From NCBI GenBank assembly GCA_902790625.1, contig CADASP010000018.1:89148-153147 (forward strand): DNA of 64,000 nucleotides. Reading direction: 5' to 3'. Below are positions 8,766 through 17,482 of the stretch, in pieces. Position numbers and translations under genes: made by a program. Position 1 is the first letter of the stretch. Each line of letters opens with the position of its first letter. A model generated the notes under the pieces. That model made no database searches and had not been told where the DNA came from. It saw nothing but the letters and a program-made list of their open reading frames with translations. This stretch comes from an uncultured Prevotellaceae bacterium (lineage in GTDB: Bacteria > Bacteroidota > Bacteroidia > Bacteroidales > Bacteroidaceae).

Positions 8766-8815
8766 AGACCTGCAAAGCTTTTTATATGGCGGCAATAGAA
8801 ATAGACGCGTTTTTA

Positions 8816-8847
8816 TTTGGAGTTTCACATTTTTTTTGTAATTTTGC
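8816..8847 (+). promoter_or_regulatory. Bacteroidota-type promoter for the cytidylate kinase-like gene
   Basis: TTTG at 8816-8819, 19-bp spacer, TAATTTTGC at 8839-8847. The ATG follows about 27 bp later, giving a short leader. Confidence 0.8.
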
Positions 8848-8874
8848 AAATGAAAACCAAAACTTATCCATTGT

Positions 8875-9495
8875 ATGAACAAGGAGGAAAGATTCGTAAT
8901 AACCATCAGCCGCCAGTTTGGCACCGGCGGTCATGAGATTGGAGCCGAGCTGGCCCGCCGCTTGGGCGTGAAGCTGCTCGATAAGCAAATCATCAACGAG
9001 GTGGCCCGCAAGTTTGACGGCGTGGAGGATGCCGTGGAGAAGATTGAGCTGCGCAATCCGTTGTGGCGCGACGACTTCACCGCCTTCTATCGTCAGTATA
9101 TGGCCGGGGCGGAGTATAACGGGCAGGAGCACGACCAGACCAGTCGCCGCCTCTTTGAGGCACAGGCCGAGACCATTCGCCGCATCGCTGCCCAAGAGTC
9201 GTGCATCATCGTGGGGCGCTGTGGCTTTCACATCTTCCGCGACCACCTCAATGCGCTGAAAATCTTCGTGCATGCCGACGATGAATGCCGCAAGCGCCGC
9301 ATCGCCGAGAAGTTCGACATCTCCGAGCAGGATGCTGCTGCCATGATTGTCGACAACGACTACTCGCGCGAACTCTACACCAAGACCTTCACCGGCAGCG
9401 ACTGGCAGGATGCCCGCAACTACGACGTGGCCCTCAACGTGAGGCAGTTTGGCGTCAACGGAGCCGTTGACTTCCTGATGAACGTCATTGGCTGA
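8875..9495 (+). CDS. Cytidylate kinase-like family protein
   Basis: 206 aa. The N-terminus FVITISRQFGTGGHEIGAELA is the P-loop region of the cytidylate-kinase-like (Cytidylate_kin2) family, in which the Walker lysine is replaced; the later IIVGRCGF and the RKRRIAEK/SREL arginine-rich lid fit the same fold. These proteins are thought to be nucleotide kinases related to Cmk, but substrates are unproven. The ATG directly follows a good promoter. It is 20 bp upstream of the TerB-DnaJ gene and likely cotranscribed with it. Confidence 0.82.
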   Translation: MNKEERFVITISRQFGTGGHEIGAELARRLGVKLLDKQIINEVARKFDGVEDAVEKIELRNPLWRDDFTAFYRQYMAGAEYNGQEHDQTSRRLFEAQAETIRRIAAQESCIIVGRCGFHIFRDHLNALKIFVHADDECRKRRIAEKFDISEQDAAAMIVDNDYSRELYTKTFTGSDWQDARNYDVALNVRQFGVNGAVDFLMNVIG

Positions 9496-9515
9496 CACCT
9501 TCAATTCGCTGACAC

Positions 9516-10319
9516 GTGGGACTGGGAAAGTGGATTGCCGGCTACTTAGGCTGGATTGTGCTTGGACCCATAGGGGGAATCCTGGGATTCCTGTTGGGGT
9601 CGATACTGGAGTCGTCATCTTCCTCGGCTTCGTCGGCCGGAGGGCAGAGTGGTGAGCACGCATCGGGCTTTGAAGAGCAGAGGCAACAAACCCGCGCCAA
9701 CCAGCAGCAGGGCGACCGCAACAGTTTCCTGCTGTCGATGCTGGTGATGGCTGCCTATATCATCCGTGCCGACGGGCGCGTGATGCACTCTGAGATGGAG
9801 ATGGTGCGTGGGTTCCTGCGCCAGAATTTTGGTGCTGATGCCGAGCAGCAAGGCAACGACATCTTGTTGCGCCTCTTCGACGAGGAGAAACGGCAGGGGC
9901 GTGTGGCCTTCCGACGCACTATCCGTCAGAGTTGTGAGGAGGCCGCCCGTTTCCTCGACTACAGCGGACGGCTACAGCTGCTCAACTTCCTGGTGATGAT
10001 TGCCCAGGCCGATGGGCAGGTGGCCAGCAGCGAGGTGGACGCGCTGAAGGATGTGGCCCGCTGGATGCAGATGAACACCAGCGAGGTCGACTCCATGCTC
10101 CATCTGAAGGGCGACTCGCTCGACGATGCCTATCGCGTGCTGGGTGTCAGCCCGCAGGCCACCGACGACGAGCTGCGCCGTGCCTACCGTCGACTGGCTC
10201 TGGAGCACCATCCCGACCGTGTGGCCAAGTTGGGCGAAGATGTGCGCAAGGCTGCTGAAAAGAAGTTCCAGGAAATCAACGCCGCCAAGGAGCGCATCTG
10301 GAAGGCTCGTGGGCTATGA
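9516..10319 (+). CDS. TerB/DnaJ-domain co-chaperone (DjlA-like)
   Basis: 267 aa. A Gly-rich hydrophobic N-terminal segment (about 5-32, WIAGYLGWIVLGPIGGILGF) suggests membrane attachment. Residues about 70-190 form a TerB-like helical domain (AAYIIRADGRVMHSEME and IAQADGQVASSEVDALK repeats). The C-terminal J domain holds YRVLGVSPQATDDELRRAYR and the catalytic HPD in LEHHPDRV. This is the DjlA layout: a membrane-linked activator of DnaK. Start is GTG at 9516, the only sensible initiation codon before the membrane segment. Confidence 0.85.
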   Translation: MGLGKWIAGYLGWIVLGPIGGILGFLLGSILESSSSSASSAGGQSGEHASGFEEQRQQTRANQQQGDRNSFLLSMLVMAAYIIRADGRVMHSEMEMVRGFLRQNFGADAEQQGNDILLRLFDEEKRQGRVAFRRTIRQSCEEAARFLDYSGRLQLLNFLVMIAQADGQVASSEVDALKDVARWMQMNTSEVDSMLHLKGDSLDDAYRVLGVSPQATDDELRRAYRRLALEHHPDRVAKLGEDVRKAAEKKFQEINAAKERIWKARGL

Positions 10320-10772
10320 TATTTTTTAAGTGAAGAGTTAAGAGTGAAAAGTGAAGAATTTCTTCGAGGTACGGTTGAAAAGACGCTGAAAGCGTCACCG
10401 CTCAATAGCCGTAGGTCGGAACGACCTGCGGGTATAACGGCAGAAGGTACATCGACCCTGAAGGGGTCGCCCGTGAGCATGGGGGCGACCCCTTCAGGGT
10501 CGTTATTACCCAGTACTTGTTATCCGCAGGTCGTTCCGACCTACGGCTATTGAGAGGAGACGCTTTCAGCGTCTGGAATCTTCAAATAACGCTACCGTCT
10601 TTTCAACCGTACGAATTTCTTTCAGTCGCTGCGCTTTGTGAAAGGGTCCCTTCGGGCCGAGCGGCTACAGCAGTTCTATCCTCCTTCCTCCCTCCACCTT
10701 CAACCCTCCACCTTCCTCCCTCCACTCACCTCTAAACTATCGAATTGCTTCCTGAGAAGGGGAGAACAATAT
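10320..10772. repeat. Gap with tandem GAAGAGTTAAGAGTGAA repeats and palindromic repeat array copy 1
   Basis: No gene seen. At 10325-10362 lies a short imperfect tandem repeat (AGTGAAGAGTTAAGAGTGAA). From about 10378 to 10607 is an array of nested palindromes: GACGCTGAAAGCGTC, GTAGGTCGGAACGACCTGCG and ACCCTGAAGGGGTCG, repeated in both orientations. The same family recurs at 12062-12424 and 34749-34972. A C-rich CCTCCACCTTC tract follows at about 10680-10730. Confidence 0.85.
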
Positions 10773-11453
10773 TCACTTTCCACATAAAAGCCTTTCTATT
10801 TGTTTGTTGTCTGCCTCAGGCAGGATTTTGTGGAAGTGGGCCAGTATTCGTTGGTAGGATTCTTCGGGCGTTCGCTCGCATTTCATCGCGTCCTTACCCA
10901 ACTGCTGCTCGGGCGTGGTGAGCAAGGCCCAGCCCCAGCCATATTCGTTGTTGTGCTTGTCGCGGGGATATACGAAGTCCTCTGTCGTTATCCTGCAGGC
11001 CATCTGCAGCTTGGTGACGTAGGCATCGAACCGGCTCCGCATCTTCGGCCCCGTGAAACCACAGGCGGCGCGCAGCTCCCTCGTTATCAGGCTGCCGTGC
11101 TCTTGCAGTGTCAGCAGGATGGCTTCTTCTACGCTGCCTTCCTCTGGCTGGGGATGCTTGCTGCGACGATAGTTGCAGAAGTCGGGCCACCACTCGCGAC
11201 TGATGAAGCCAGCCTTGCCTGCAAAGAACTTGCCATAGACGCAGATGCCCTCCTGCACGATGGGCCCTTTCCACTTCCACAGCGGCCAGTCCCATCCACC
11301 ATCGGGGAGAACCACGTAGCGGTTGTCATCGTCTACCACCTCCTCGGCCGAGAACCCTGCGATGCCACTATAGAGCAGTGGCAGGAAGCCCACCTCCTGG
11401 ATATAGGCCATCAGCTCTGGGCAACTGTGAATCTCTTCTCGATGCTGTCTCAT
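10773..11453 (-). CDS. AlkZ-related winged-helix protein
   Basis: 226 aa. Contains WPLWKWKGPIV, GKFFAGKAGFISREWWPDF and a C-terminal helix-rich half, a pattern I associate with the AlkZ-related family of Bacteroidota. True AlkZ proteins (HTH_42) are DNA glycosylases for crosslinks, but this smaller relative is uncharacterised. The start ATG overlaps the stop of the msrC-like gene by 4 bp (11450-11453), which implies translational coupling and one operon. No signal peptide or membrane segment. Confidence 0.6.
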   Translation of the reverse strand: MRQHREEIHSCPELMAYIQEVGFLPLLYSGIAGFSAEEVVDDDNRYVVLPDGGWDWPLWKWKGPIVQEGICVYGKFFAGKAGFISREWWPDFCNYRRSKHPQPEEGSVEEAILLTLQEHGSLITRELRAACGFTGPKMRSRFDAYVTKLQMACRITTEDFVYPRDKHNNEYGWGWALLTTPEQQLGKDAMKCERTPEESYQRILAHFHKILPEADNKQIERLLCGK

Positions 11454-11947
11454 ATCTTCTTCGTGTGGGATGACACCATCTTACAAATCTCCTCCAGATA
11501 CCTGCTGTCGATGTCGTCGAAGGTGGCCAGCCGCTCGCTGTCGATGTCGAGCACGGCAAAGACCTCTCCGTCGTCGCCGAAGAGTGGCACCACAATCTCT
11601 GACTTCGATTCGCTGCTGCACGCGATGTGTCCGGGAAACAGTTCCACGTCGGGCACCACGATGGTGGCACCCCGTTTCCATGCTGTCCCGCACACGCCAC
11701 GCCCGTAAGCGATGTGGATGCAGGCCACTGGCCCCTGAAACGGACCGAGTATCAGCTCCCCTCCGCTGACGCGGTAGAACCCTGTCCACCAGAATCGCAT
11801 CTCCTGATGGATGGCGGCTGCCACGTTGCTCATGATGGCTGTCATGTCGGTCTCGCCCTCGATGAGTGCGCTGATGGCGCTCGTCAGAGCCTTGTATTTC
11901 TCTTCTTTCAAGTTTTGTTCCGTCGTTTCCGTATGGTTATTGCTCAT
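11450..11947 (-). CDS. msrC: GAF-domain free methionine-(R)-sulfoxide reductase
   Basis: 165 aa single GAF domain of the fRMsr type, which reduces free Met-R-sulfoxide in the cytosol. Cysteines expected for the active site are visible: PVACIHIAYGRGVCGTAW and HIACSSESKSEIVVP. The ending FDDIDSRYLEEI is also typical. It is first in a two-gene operon with the AlkZ-related gene and is preceded by a good promoter (11978-12009). Confidence 0.88.
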   Translation of the reverse strand: MSNNHTETTEQNLKEEKYKALTSAISALIEGETDMTAIMSNVAAAIHQEMRFWWTGFYRVSGGELILGPFQGPVACIHIAYGRGVCGTAWKRGATIVVPDVELFPGHIACSSESKSEIVVPLFGDDGEVFAVLDIDSERLATFDDIDSRYLEEICKMVSSHTKKI

Positions 11948-11977
11948 GTTTGCTTCCGTTGTTTCGAAATATTTGCT

Positions 11978-12009
11978 GCAAAAATAAGCATTTATTCTGA
12001 AACGACAAA
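11978..12009 (-). promoter_or_regulatory. Promoter for the msrC-like gene
   Basis: Minus strand TTTG (12006-12009), 19-bp spacer, TATTTTTGC (11978-11986). The ATG is about 31 bp downstream. Confidence 0.75.
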
Positions 12010-12061
12010 ATAGTAGCCGTTAAGTAATAATAAAAATAATGATTATACATGATCAGGTGAC

Positions 12062-12424
12062 AAGGACGCTGAAAGCGTCCACTCTCAATAGCCGTAGGTC
12101 GGAACGACCTGCGGATAGGACGACAGGCGATACATCGACCCTAAAGGGGGCGCCCATTCATTCAGATGGTGGTCGCCCATGAGTACGGGCGACCCTTTCA
12201 GGGTCGTTATCACCTCATAACCTATTATCCGTAGGTCGGTACGACCTGCGGATAGAACGCCAAAAGGTACATCGACCCTGAAGGGGTCGCCCACCTATAC
12301 TGCCGGAAAGGCCTCACGTAAGTACGGGCGACCCCTTCAGGGTCGTTATCACCCCGTACCTACTATCCGCAGGTCGTACCGACCTACGGCTATTGAGAGG
12401 AGACGGCTTCACCGTCTTTTCAAC
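12062..12424. repeat. Palindromic repeat array copy 2
   Basis: The longest copy of the family: it begins GACGCTGAAAGCGTC, then repeats GTAGGTCGGAACGACCTGCGG-type and ACCCTGAAGGGGTCGCCC-type palindromes in alternating orientation, ending with CTATTGAGAGGAGACGG. Every component is nearly self-complementary, so the transcript or single strand could fold into a chain of hairpins. Confidence 0.85.
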
Positions 12425-12429
12425 CGTTC

Positions 12430-13050
12430 AGGTTGAAAGGTTTTTATCTGTATTTTTTGTCTTTATCTGTTTTTCTAACAAGAATTAACCGCTCAGTCGG
12501 ATTTCGCTCGTGGCAGGGCCAGCGTGGTGAACCGAGTTGTTACGAAATTGAACACCCGACAGCTAATAATCGGAAAGAATGTCAAGATTTTTCAAAACAA
12601 AATTTGTTCACGGATTCGAGGCAATCTGGCGCGAAAAAGGCCCGTTTGGGAGCATTGTTCAACCCTCGACAGATGGAAAAGCGAGGGGGAAAAGCCAGAT
12701 TTTTGCACACGTGCTATGGTTTTATTTTTTTTCGGCGTTGACTTTTTAAAGCCAGCGATGCCCATTTTTCGCTAAATCAATCCCAATCAGTTGAATGGCA
12801 ATCATTTAGTAAAACCTTTCAAAACTCAAAAATTTTCGACCAAAAGTTTTTTCGCGCAGAATTTTTGAATTATGGAGGGGTTAAATGGCCATTTTGTCAA
12901 TATCTTTTACGTCCCCTCGTCCTGTCAGTTCAGTTCCGATTTTGAACATAGGGGTGCCCTATTTGACGCTCTTTTGAATCAAAGTTGCTAATAGTTACAG
13001 ACCCCACCCCCAGCCCAAACACCCACTCCCAACCCCTCCCCAAGGGAACG
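12430..13050. other. Gene-free stretch of unknown content
   Basis: About 600 bp with no convincing coding frame; the longest open frames (102 and 83 codons on the plus strand) have no recognisable protein features. Composition changes from GC-rich fragments to AT-rich text with several TTTTTG/CGAAAAA runs. From about 13000 it becomes C-rich (CCACCCCCAGCCC, CCCTCCCCAAGGG), partial arms of the mini-element that follows. Confidence 0.5.
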
Positions 13051-13174
13051 ACCCACCCCCAGCCCCTCCCCAAGGGAGGGGAGCTTGGCTACTTTTGCTG
13101 TTGTTTGTTCCGTTGAATATCTCATTGCAAGTCTATATCAACTCCCCTCCCTTAGGGAGGGGTTGGGGGTGGGT
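13051..13174. repeat. Complete intergenic copy of the 34-bp-TIR mini-element
   Basis: Arms 13051-13083 and 13142-13174 are near-perfect inverted repeats. On the minus strand the interior has an ATG at 13123-13125 followed by MRYSTEQTTAKVAKLPS, closely matching the leader MKYTAELTPAKVTKLPS in the DUF5686 gene. Here the frame is not joined to any gene and ends about 46 codons later. This is the unfused form of the element. Confidence 0.8.
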
Positions 13175-13204
13175 TTCTTTCATGGGGGGCGGGGAGGGGG
13201 GGAC

Positions 13205-13906
13205 TTAGAGTTGAGCTTTATATTCGCTCATGAGCGCCTCATGCTCTGCCGACCCTACGACGAGCCTCTGCCGTTCCAAGGTTGCGCTGTGCTTGCCGAA
13301 TGCCATCATCACCCGCTTGGCGGGCTTGGTGGGCGAAGTGAACACCTGGCACTCGCGCTGCTTGAAGAACCCCGCCAAGGCGGCCTCGCTCTCCATGCTG
13401 CCCTGCGCATCCGCTGGCACCACCACCGATAGTTGCCCGCCATCGGCCAACAACCGCCAGGCATGTTCCATCAGCATTCTGAAAGTGAGTGCCTGGGTGT
13501 GGCGCGCCAGCGTGCGACTGGCATCGGGGCTATGGAGCGCGTTGGCGAAATAGGGTGGGTTGCTCACGATGGCGTCGTAGCATGCCGAACTTTCGAGCGC
13601 ACAGAAATCGGCATGGCGAATGTCGATGCGGCTGGCAAAGGGCGATGCTTGCGCATTTTGGAACGCCTGCTGCACCGCGTCAGCGTCGATGTCTATGCCC
13701 ATCACGTGGGCCTGTGCGTAGCGCTGGGCCATCATCAGGGCGATGATGCCCGTGCCCGTGCCCACATCGAGGATGGTCGGTGCATCGCCGCTGGTGGAGG
13801 GCAGACGTGCCCACGCCCCCAGCAGGGTGCCGTCGGTGCCCACCTTCATGGCGCATCGGCTCTGGCGGATGGTAAACAGCCTGAATTGGAAGTAATCGTT
13901 GCTCAA
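13205..13906 (-). CDS. trmN6: tRNA1(Val) (adenine(37)-N6)-methyltransferase
   Basis: 233 aa SAM-dependent methyltransferase of the YfiC/TrmN6 family, which methylates A37 of tRNA1(Val). It has YFQFRLFTIRQSRCAMKVG (family N-terminus), motif I ILDVGTGTGIIALMMAQR and the adenine N6-methyltransferase signature SNPPYF. No ATG precedes the conserved region. Two TTG codons are possible, at 13918 and 13906; the latter gives MSNDYFQF, as in homologues, and leaves more room after a TAATTTTGC box at 13928-13936, so it is chosen. Confidence 0.88.
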   Translation of the reverse strand: MSNDYFQFRLFTIRQSRCAMKVGTDGTLLGAWARLPSTSGDAPTILDVGTGTGIIALMMAQRYAQAHVMGIDIDADAVQQAFQNAQASPFASRIDIRHADFCALESSACYDAIVSNPPYFANALHSPDASRTLARHTQALTFRMLMEHAWRLLADGGQLSVVVPADAQGSMESEAALAGFFKQRECQVFTSPTKPAKRVMMAFGKHSATLERQRLVVGSAEHEALMSEYKAQL

Positions 13907-14035
13907 GGGAATCTTCAAAAATGTTGGGCAAAATTACGAAAAAAGGAGGCAAACGTGCCTTTCGTCGTTATTAAATAAAGTTAAAATGGTAAATAGCTGC
14001 TAAACGAGCCGTAGGTGAATCCGTCATAAAGTCAC

Positions 14036-17000
14036 ATGGAACCCAAAAGCCAAACTATGCATAGATTATCGCGAATTTTCGCCCAAGTATTGTTTTTCAT
14101 TGTCTTTTCCATATCCAGCGCATTGGCTCAGACCACTGTTTCGGGAAAGTTGCTTGATTCCGAGACCCGTGAAGCCTTGTCCAAGGCTACGCTGCAACTA
14201 TATAAAATAGGTAAGAGCGACACCACGTTCACCGCCGGAGTGATTTCTGGCGAGCAGGGTGCTTTCACCTTCAATGGGGTGGGGCAGGGCACCTATCAGC
14301 TGCGTGCCACCTACTTGGGCTATCAGCCCCTGACGAAGACCATCACCGTGGCCCGCCGTCCGTTAGCCTTGGGCAATATGACGATGGAGCCCTCTGCCGT
14401 GCTGCTCGACGAGGCCGTGGTGACGGCCAACATCCCCAAGATGGTCATCAAAGACGACACCGTGGTCTACAATGCCGATGCCTTCCGCGTGCCCGAAGGC
14501 TCGGTCATCGAGGCGCTGGTGGAGATGCTGCCGGGCGCGAAGATTGACGACGACGGCAAAATCAGCATCAATGGCAAGGACGTGAAGAAGTTCAAGCTCG
14601 ACGGCCGCGACTTCATGACGGGCAACAACGATGCCGTGATGAAGAACCTGCCGTCGTATGTCATCGATAAGGTGAAGGCCTACGACGAGAAGAGCGACTT
14701 GAGCCGAATGACGGGCGTTGACGATGGCAACGACGACTTTGTGCTGGAGTTCACCACCAAGCGCAGTGCCCGCAACGGCATACAGGCCAACCCCGACGTG
14801 GGCATCGGCACCGACAAGCGCTATGGCATACGACTGACGGCCATGAAGCCCTTCGGTGCCATGCGCTACACCTTCATGGGCAATGCCAACAACGTGAACG
14901 ACCGAAACTTCAGCGGACGAGGCGGACGTGGACGTGGCAACGGCAACGGACAGCGCGAGACGAAGACTGGTGCACTGGATGCCAGCTATGAGAGCCAGCG
15001 CAAGCCCAACGGTGCGAACTTGAGGATGAGCGGCCGCGTGACTTACACCCGCAACGATGCCGACAACTGGAGCCGCAACGGTTCCGAAAACTTCGTCAAC
15101 ACCCGTGGCGGAGCTTTCTCGAACAGCACCAACCAGAGCTATTCGCGCAACAACAGTTGGACGGGTAACATGAACATACAGTGGGCCATCGACACGCTCA
15201 CCAACGTATCCTTCCGCCCCAATGTGAGCATCTCGAACAACGACAGTCGCTCGTTCTCGAGCAACGCCTCGTTCAACGCCAATCCCTTCGACTACGTCGC
15301 CGATGCCCTCGACCAGAGGAGCATTCAGTATATGAACGAGCGGGGCCTCATCGTCAACAACCGACAGGGCAAGTCGCTGGGCCACGGCTCCAACAAGAAC
15401 CTGAGCACGCAGATGCAGCTCTACCGCCGCTTCGGCAGCCGTGGGCGCAACATCGCCATCAGTGGCAACATCAACTACAGCGATGGCGACAACCGCAACG
15501 CCAACCTCTCGGCAGTGCACCTCTACCAGCAGAAGGACCAGTTTGGCAACGACTCCACCTATCAGACCAACCGCTACACGCTCTCGGCCAACAACAACTT
15601 TAGCTATTCGCTCGGAGCCACCTACACCGAACCGCTCTACACCTTCAAGCCGAAGCCAGAGCCAGAAGACACCACCCAGCAGCAGGCACGCGGCCCCTTT
15701 GGCAACCGTAACCGTGTGCGCTCATTCGGCGCTCAGGGCATCTTCCTGCAGCTGAACTACCGTTTCAACCACAGCTACCAGAAGAACGACCCCTCGACCT
15801 ACGACCTGCCCGACCTGGGTGAGCCTGCCTTCCTCGATGTGCTCAACGACTATCAGGAGTGGGCGCGACTCTTCGGCTATCTCGACAACCCTTACGAGAT
15901 GTACCTCAGCGACCGTCTGAGCCGCTACTCCGAGCGTACCGAAGACGGACAGAACATCGACCTGCAGCTGCGCTTGGTGCGCGAGAAGCTGAACATGAAC
16001 CTCGGCGTCACCATCCAGCCCCAGCACTCGCACTACATACAGCAGTATCTGGGCGTGCCCATCGACACCACACGCACCGTGACCAACTACTCGCCCACGC
16101 TGAACCTGCGCTACCGCTTCAACCAGCAGACCAACCTGCAGGTGACGCTGCGCGGCAACACCTCGCAACCCAGCATCACGCAGATGCTCGACATCTACGA
16201 CGATACCAACCCGCTCAATATCTCGATGGGTAATCCAGGACTGAAGCCCTCGTTCACTTACAACCTGAACACCAACTTCCAGAAGCAGCGCGCACCAACG
16301 TTGGTGGAGGACAGCCTGGGCTTCCAAATTCCCAAGGCGCAAGCCCACTGGAGCTATAGCTTCAACGCCAGCATGCGGCGCACCAACAACTCCATCGGCA
16401 ATGTGGTGACCTACAACGAGACCACGGGTGGACGCATATCGCGACCGGAGAACATCAACGGCAACTGGGGCGTGAATGGTGGCGGCTCGTTCAACATCGG
16501 ACTCGACACGCTGAACCGTTGGGACATCAGCGGAGGCATCAACGGCAGCTACAACCACCAGATAGGCTACGTGAACCTGAACCGCACGGCCATACCCGAC
16601 CGCAACGTGACGCACACCTACAACTTCTCGCCCGACCTGTCGCTGAGCTACCGCAACCGCTGGTTCAATTTCTCGTTGAACTTCCGTGCAACCTATGCCC
16701 GCACCGAGAACCGCTTGCAGGCCTCGCGCAACCTCACCACCTGGAACTTCAACTACGGCGGCAACATGAGGCTCGACCCCAACCAGCTGAAGGGCCGCCC
16801 AAGGAATGCGGCATCATTGCCAACGCTTACCACCGACTTCCACGTCTATAGCAAGCGCGGATATAGCGATGCCACGCTGAACACCAACGAATTTATTTGG
16901 AATGCCCAGCTGAGCTATAGCTTCCTGCGTGGCAGGTCGCTCACGGTGATGTTGCAGTGGTACGACATCCTGCACGAGCAGACCAACTTCAGCCGCACCG

Positions 17001-17257
17001 TCAACGCCAATGGTTGGCGCGACAGCGAGGTGAACGCCATCACCAGCTACGCCATGCTGCACGTGAGCTATCGTCTGAACCTCTTCGGTGGTCGTAGCAG
17101 CAGTGGCTGGGGCGGTGGCCGACGCGGTGGCGGCGAAGGAGGAGAAGGCGGTGAAGGCGGCGGCGGTGGACGCGGCGGCCGAGGCGGCGGTGGCGGTGGT
17201 CCCCGTGGCGGTGGCGGAGGCTTCGGTGGCGGAGGCGGCTTCGGCGGACGGATGTAG
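14036..17257 (+). CDS. TonB-type outer-membrane beta-barrel protein with Gly-rich tail
   Basis: 1073 aa. Signal peptide (VLFFIVFSISSALAQ), carboxypeptidase-regulatory-like domain (TVSGKLLDSETREALSKATLQ, about 33-115), plug-like segment (VIKDDTVVYNADAFRVPEGSV, LPGAKID, INGKDVKKFKLDG), then an OMP_b-brl_3 barrel with many NxxxSY strands. It is probably a TonB-dependent-like porin of unknown substrate. The last 55 residues are a low-complexity Gly/Arg/Glu tail (GGGRRGGGEGGEGG ...GGFGGRM) after the last clear strand. An internal start at residue 8 (MHRLSRIF) would also keep the signal peptide. Confidence 0.85.
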   Translation: MEPKSQTMHRLSRIFAQVLFFIVFSISSALAQTTVSGKLLDSETREALSKATLQLYKIGKSDTTFTAGVISGEQGAFTFNGVGQGTYQLRATYLGYQPLTKTITVARRPLALGNMTMEPSAVLLDEAVVTANIPKMVIKDDTVVYNADAFRVPEGSVIEALVEMLPGAKIDDDGKISINGKDVKKFKLDGRDFMTGNNDAVMKNLPSYVIDKVKAYDEKSDLSRMTGVDDGNDDFVLEFTTKRSARNGIQANPDVGIGTDKRYGIRLTAMKPFGAMRYTFMGNANNVNDRNFSGRGGRGRGNGNGQRETKTGALDASYESQRKPNGANLRMSGRVTYTRNDADNWSRNGSENFVNTRGGAFSNSTNQSYSRNNSWTGNMNIQWAIDTLTNVSFRPNVSISNNDSRSFSSNASFNANPFDYVADALDQRSIQYMNERGLIVNNRQGKSLGHGSNKNLSTQMQLYRRFGSRGRNIAISGNINYSDGDNRNANLSAVHLYQQKDQFGNDSTYQTNRYTLSANNNFSYSLGATYTEPLYTFKPKPEPEDTTQQQARGPFGNRNRVRSFGAQGIFLQLNYRFNHSYQKNDPSTYDLPDLGEPAFLDVLNDYQEWARLFGYLDNPYEMYLSDRLSRYSERTEDGQNIDLQLRLVREKLNMNLGVTIQPQHSHYIQQYLGVPIDTTRTVTNYSPTLNLRYRFNQQTNLQVTLRGNTSQPSITQMLDIYDDTNPLNISMGNPGLKPSFTYNLNTNFQKQRAPTLVEDSLGFQIPKAQAHWSYSFNASMRRTNNSIGNVVTYNETTGGRISRPENINGNWGVNGGGSFNIGLDTLNRWDISGGINGSYNHQIGYVNLNRTAIPDRNVTHTYNFSPDLSLSYRNRWFNFSLNFRATYARTENRLQASRNLTTWNFNYGGNMRLDPNQLKGRPRNAASLPTLTTDFHVYSKRGYSDATLNTNEFIWNAQLSYSFLRGRSLTVMLQWYDILHEQTNFSRTVNANGWRDSEVNAITSYAMLHVSYRLNLFGGRSSSGWGGGRRGGGEGGEGGEGGGGGRGGRGGGGGGPRGGGGGFGGGGGFGGRM

Positions 17258-17482
17258 TTAAATGAAGAATGAAGAGTGAAGAATGAAGAATGTTCTTAAA
17301 TGAAGAATGAAGAGTGAAGAATGAAGAATTTTCTACCACATTTCTTTTCCCCACTCTCACCTCCCACCCCTTACCTACAAAACTATAGTAGCCCCCTCGG
17401 GGGCAGAAGGGGGGGCTTCTCCTCATGGGCTTTTTTTGCTTCCTACACAATATTATTGCCCATCTTGGCGTTTAAGATATAA
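17258..17482. repeat. GAATGAAGAGTGAA tandem array and GC hairpin before the helicase
   Basis: Bases 17260-17332 contain two blocks of a GAATGAAGAGTGAAGAATGAAG-like tandem repeat. At about 17388-17425 is a G/C-rich hairpin (AGCCCCCTCGGGGGCAG then GGGGGGCTTC) that recurs in near-identical form at about 60190-60228. No gene fits; helicase transcription probably starts in the last 50 bp. Confidence 0.65.

Noticed and set aside
12433..12741. 102-codon frame in the long intergenic region
   Set aside because: No promoter box or protein-like pattern; residues look like translated non-coding DNA.
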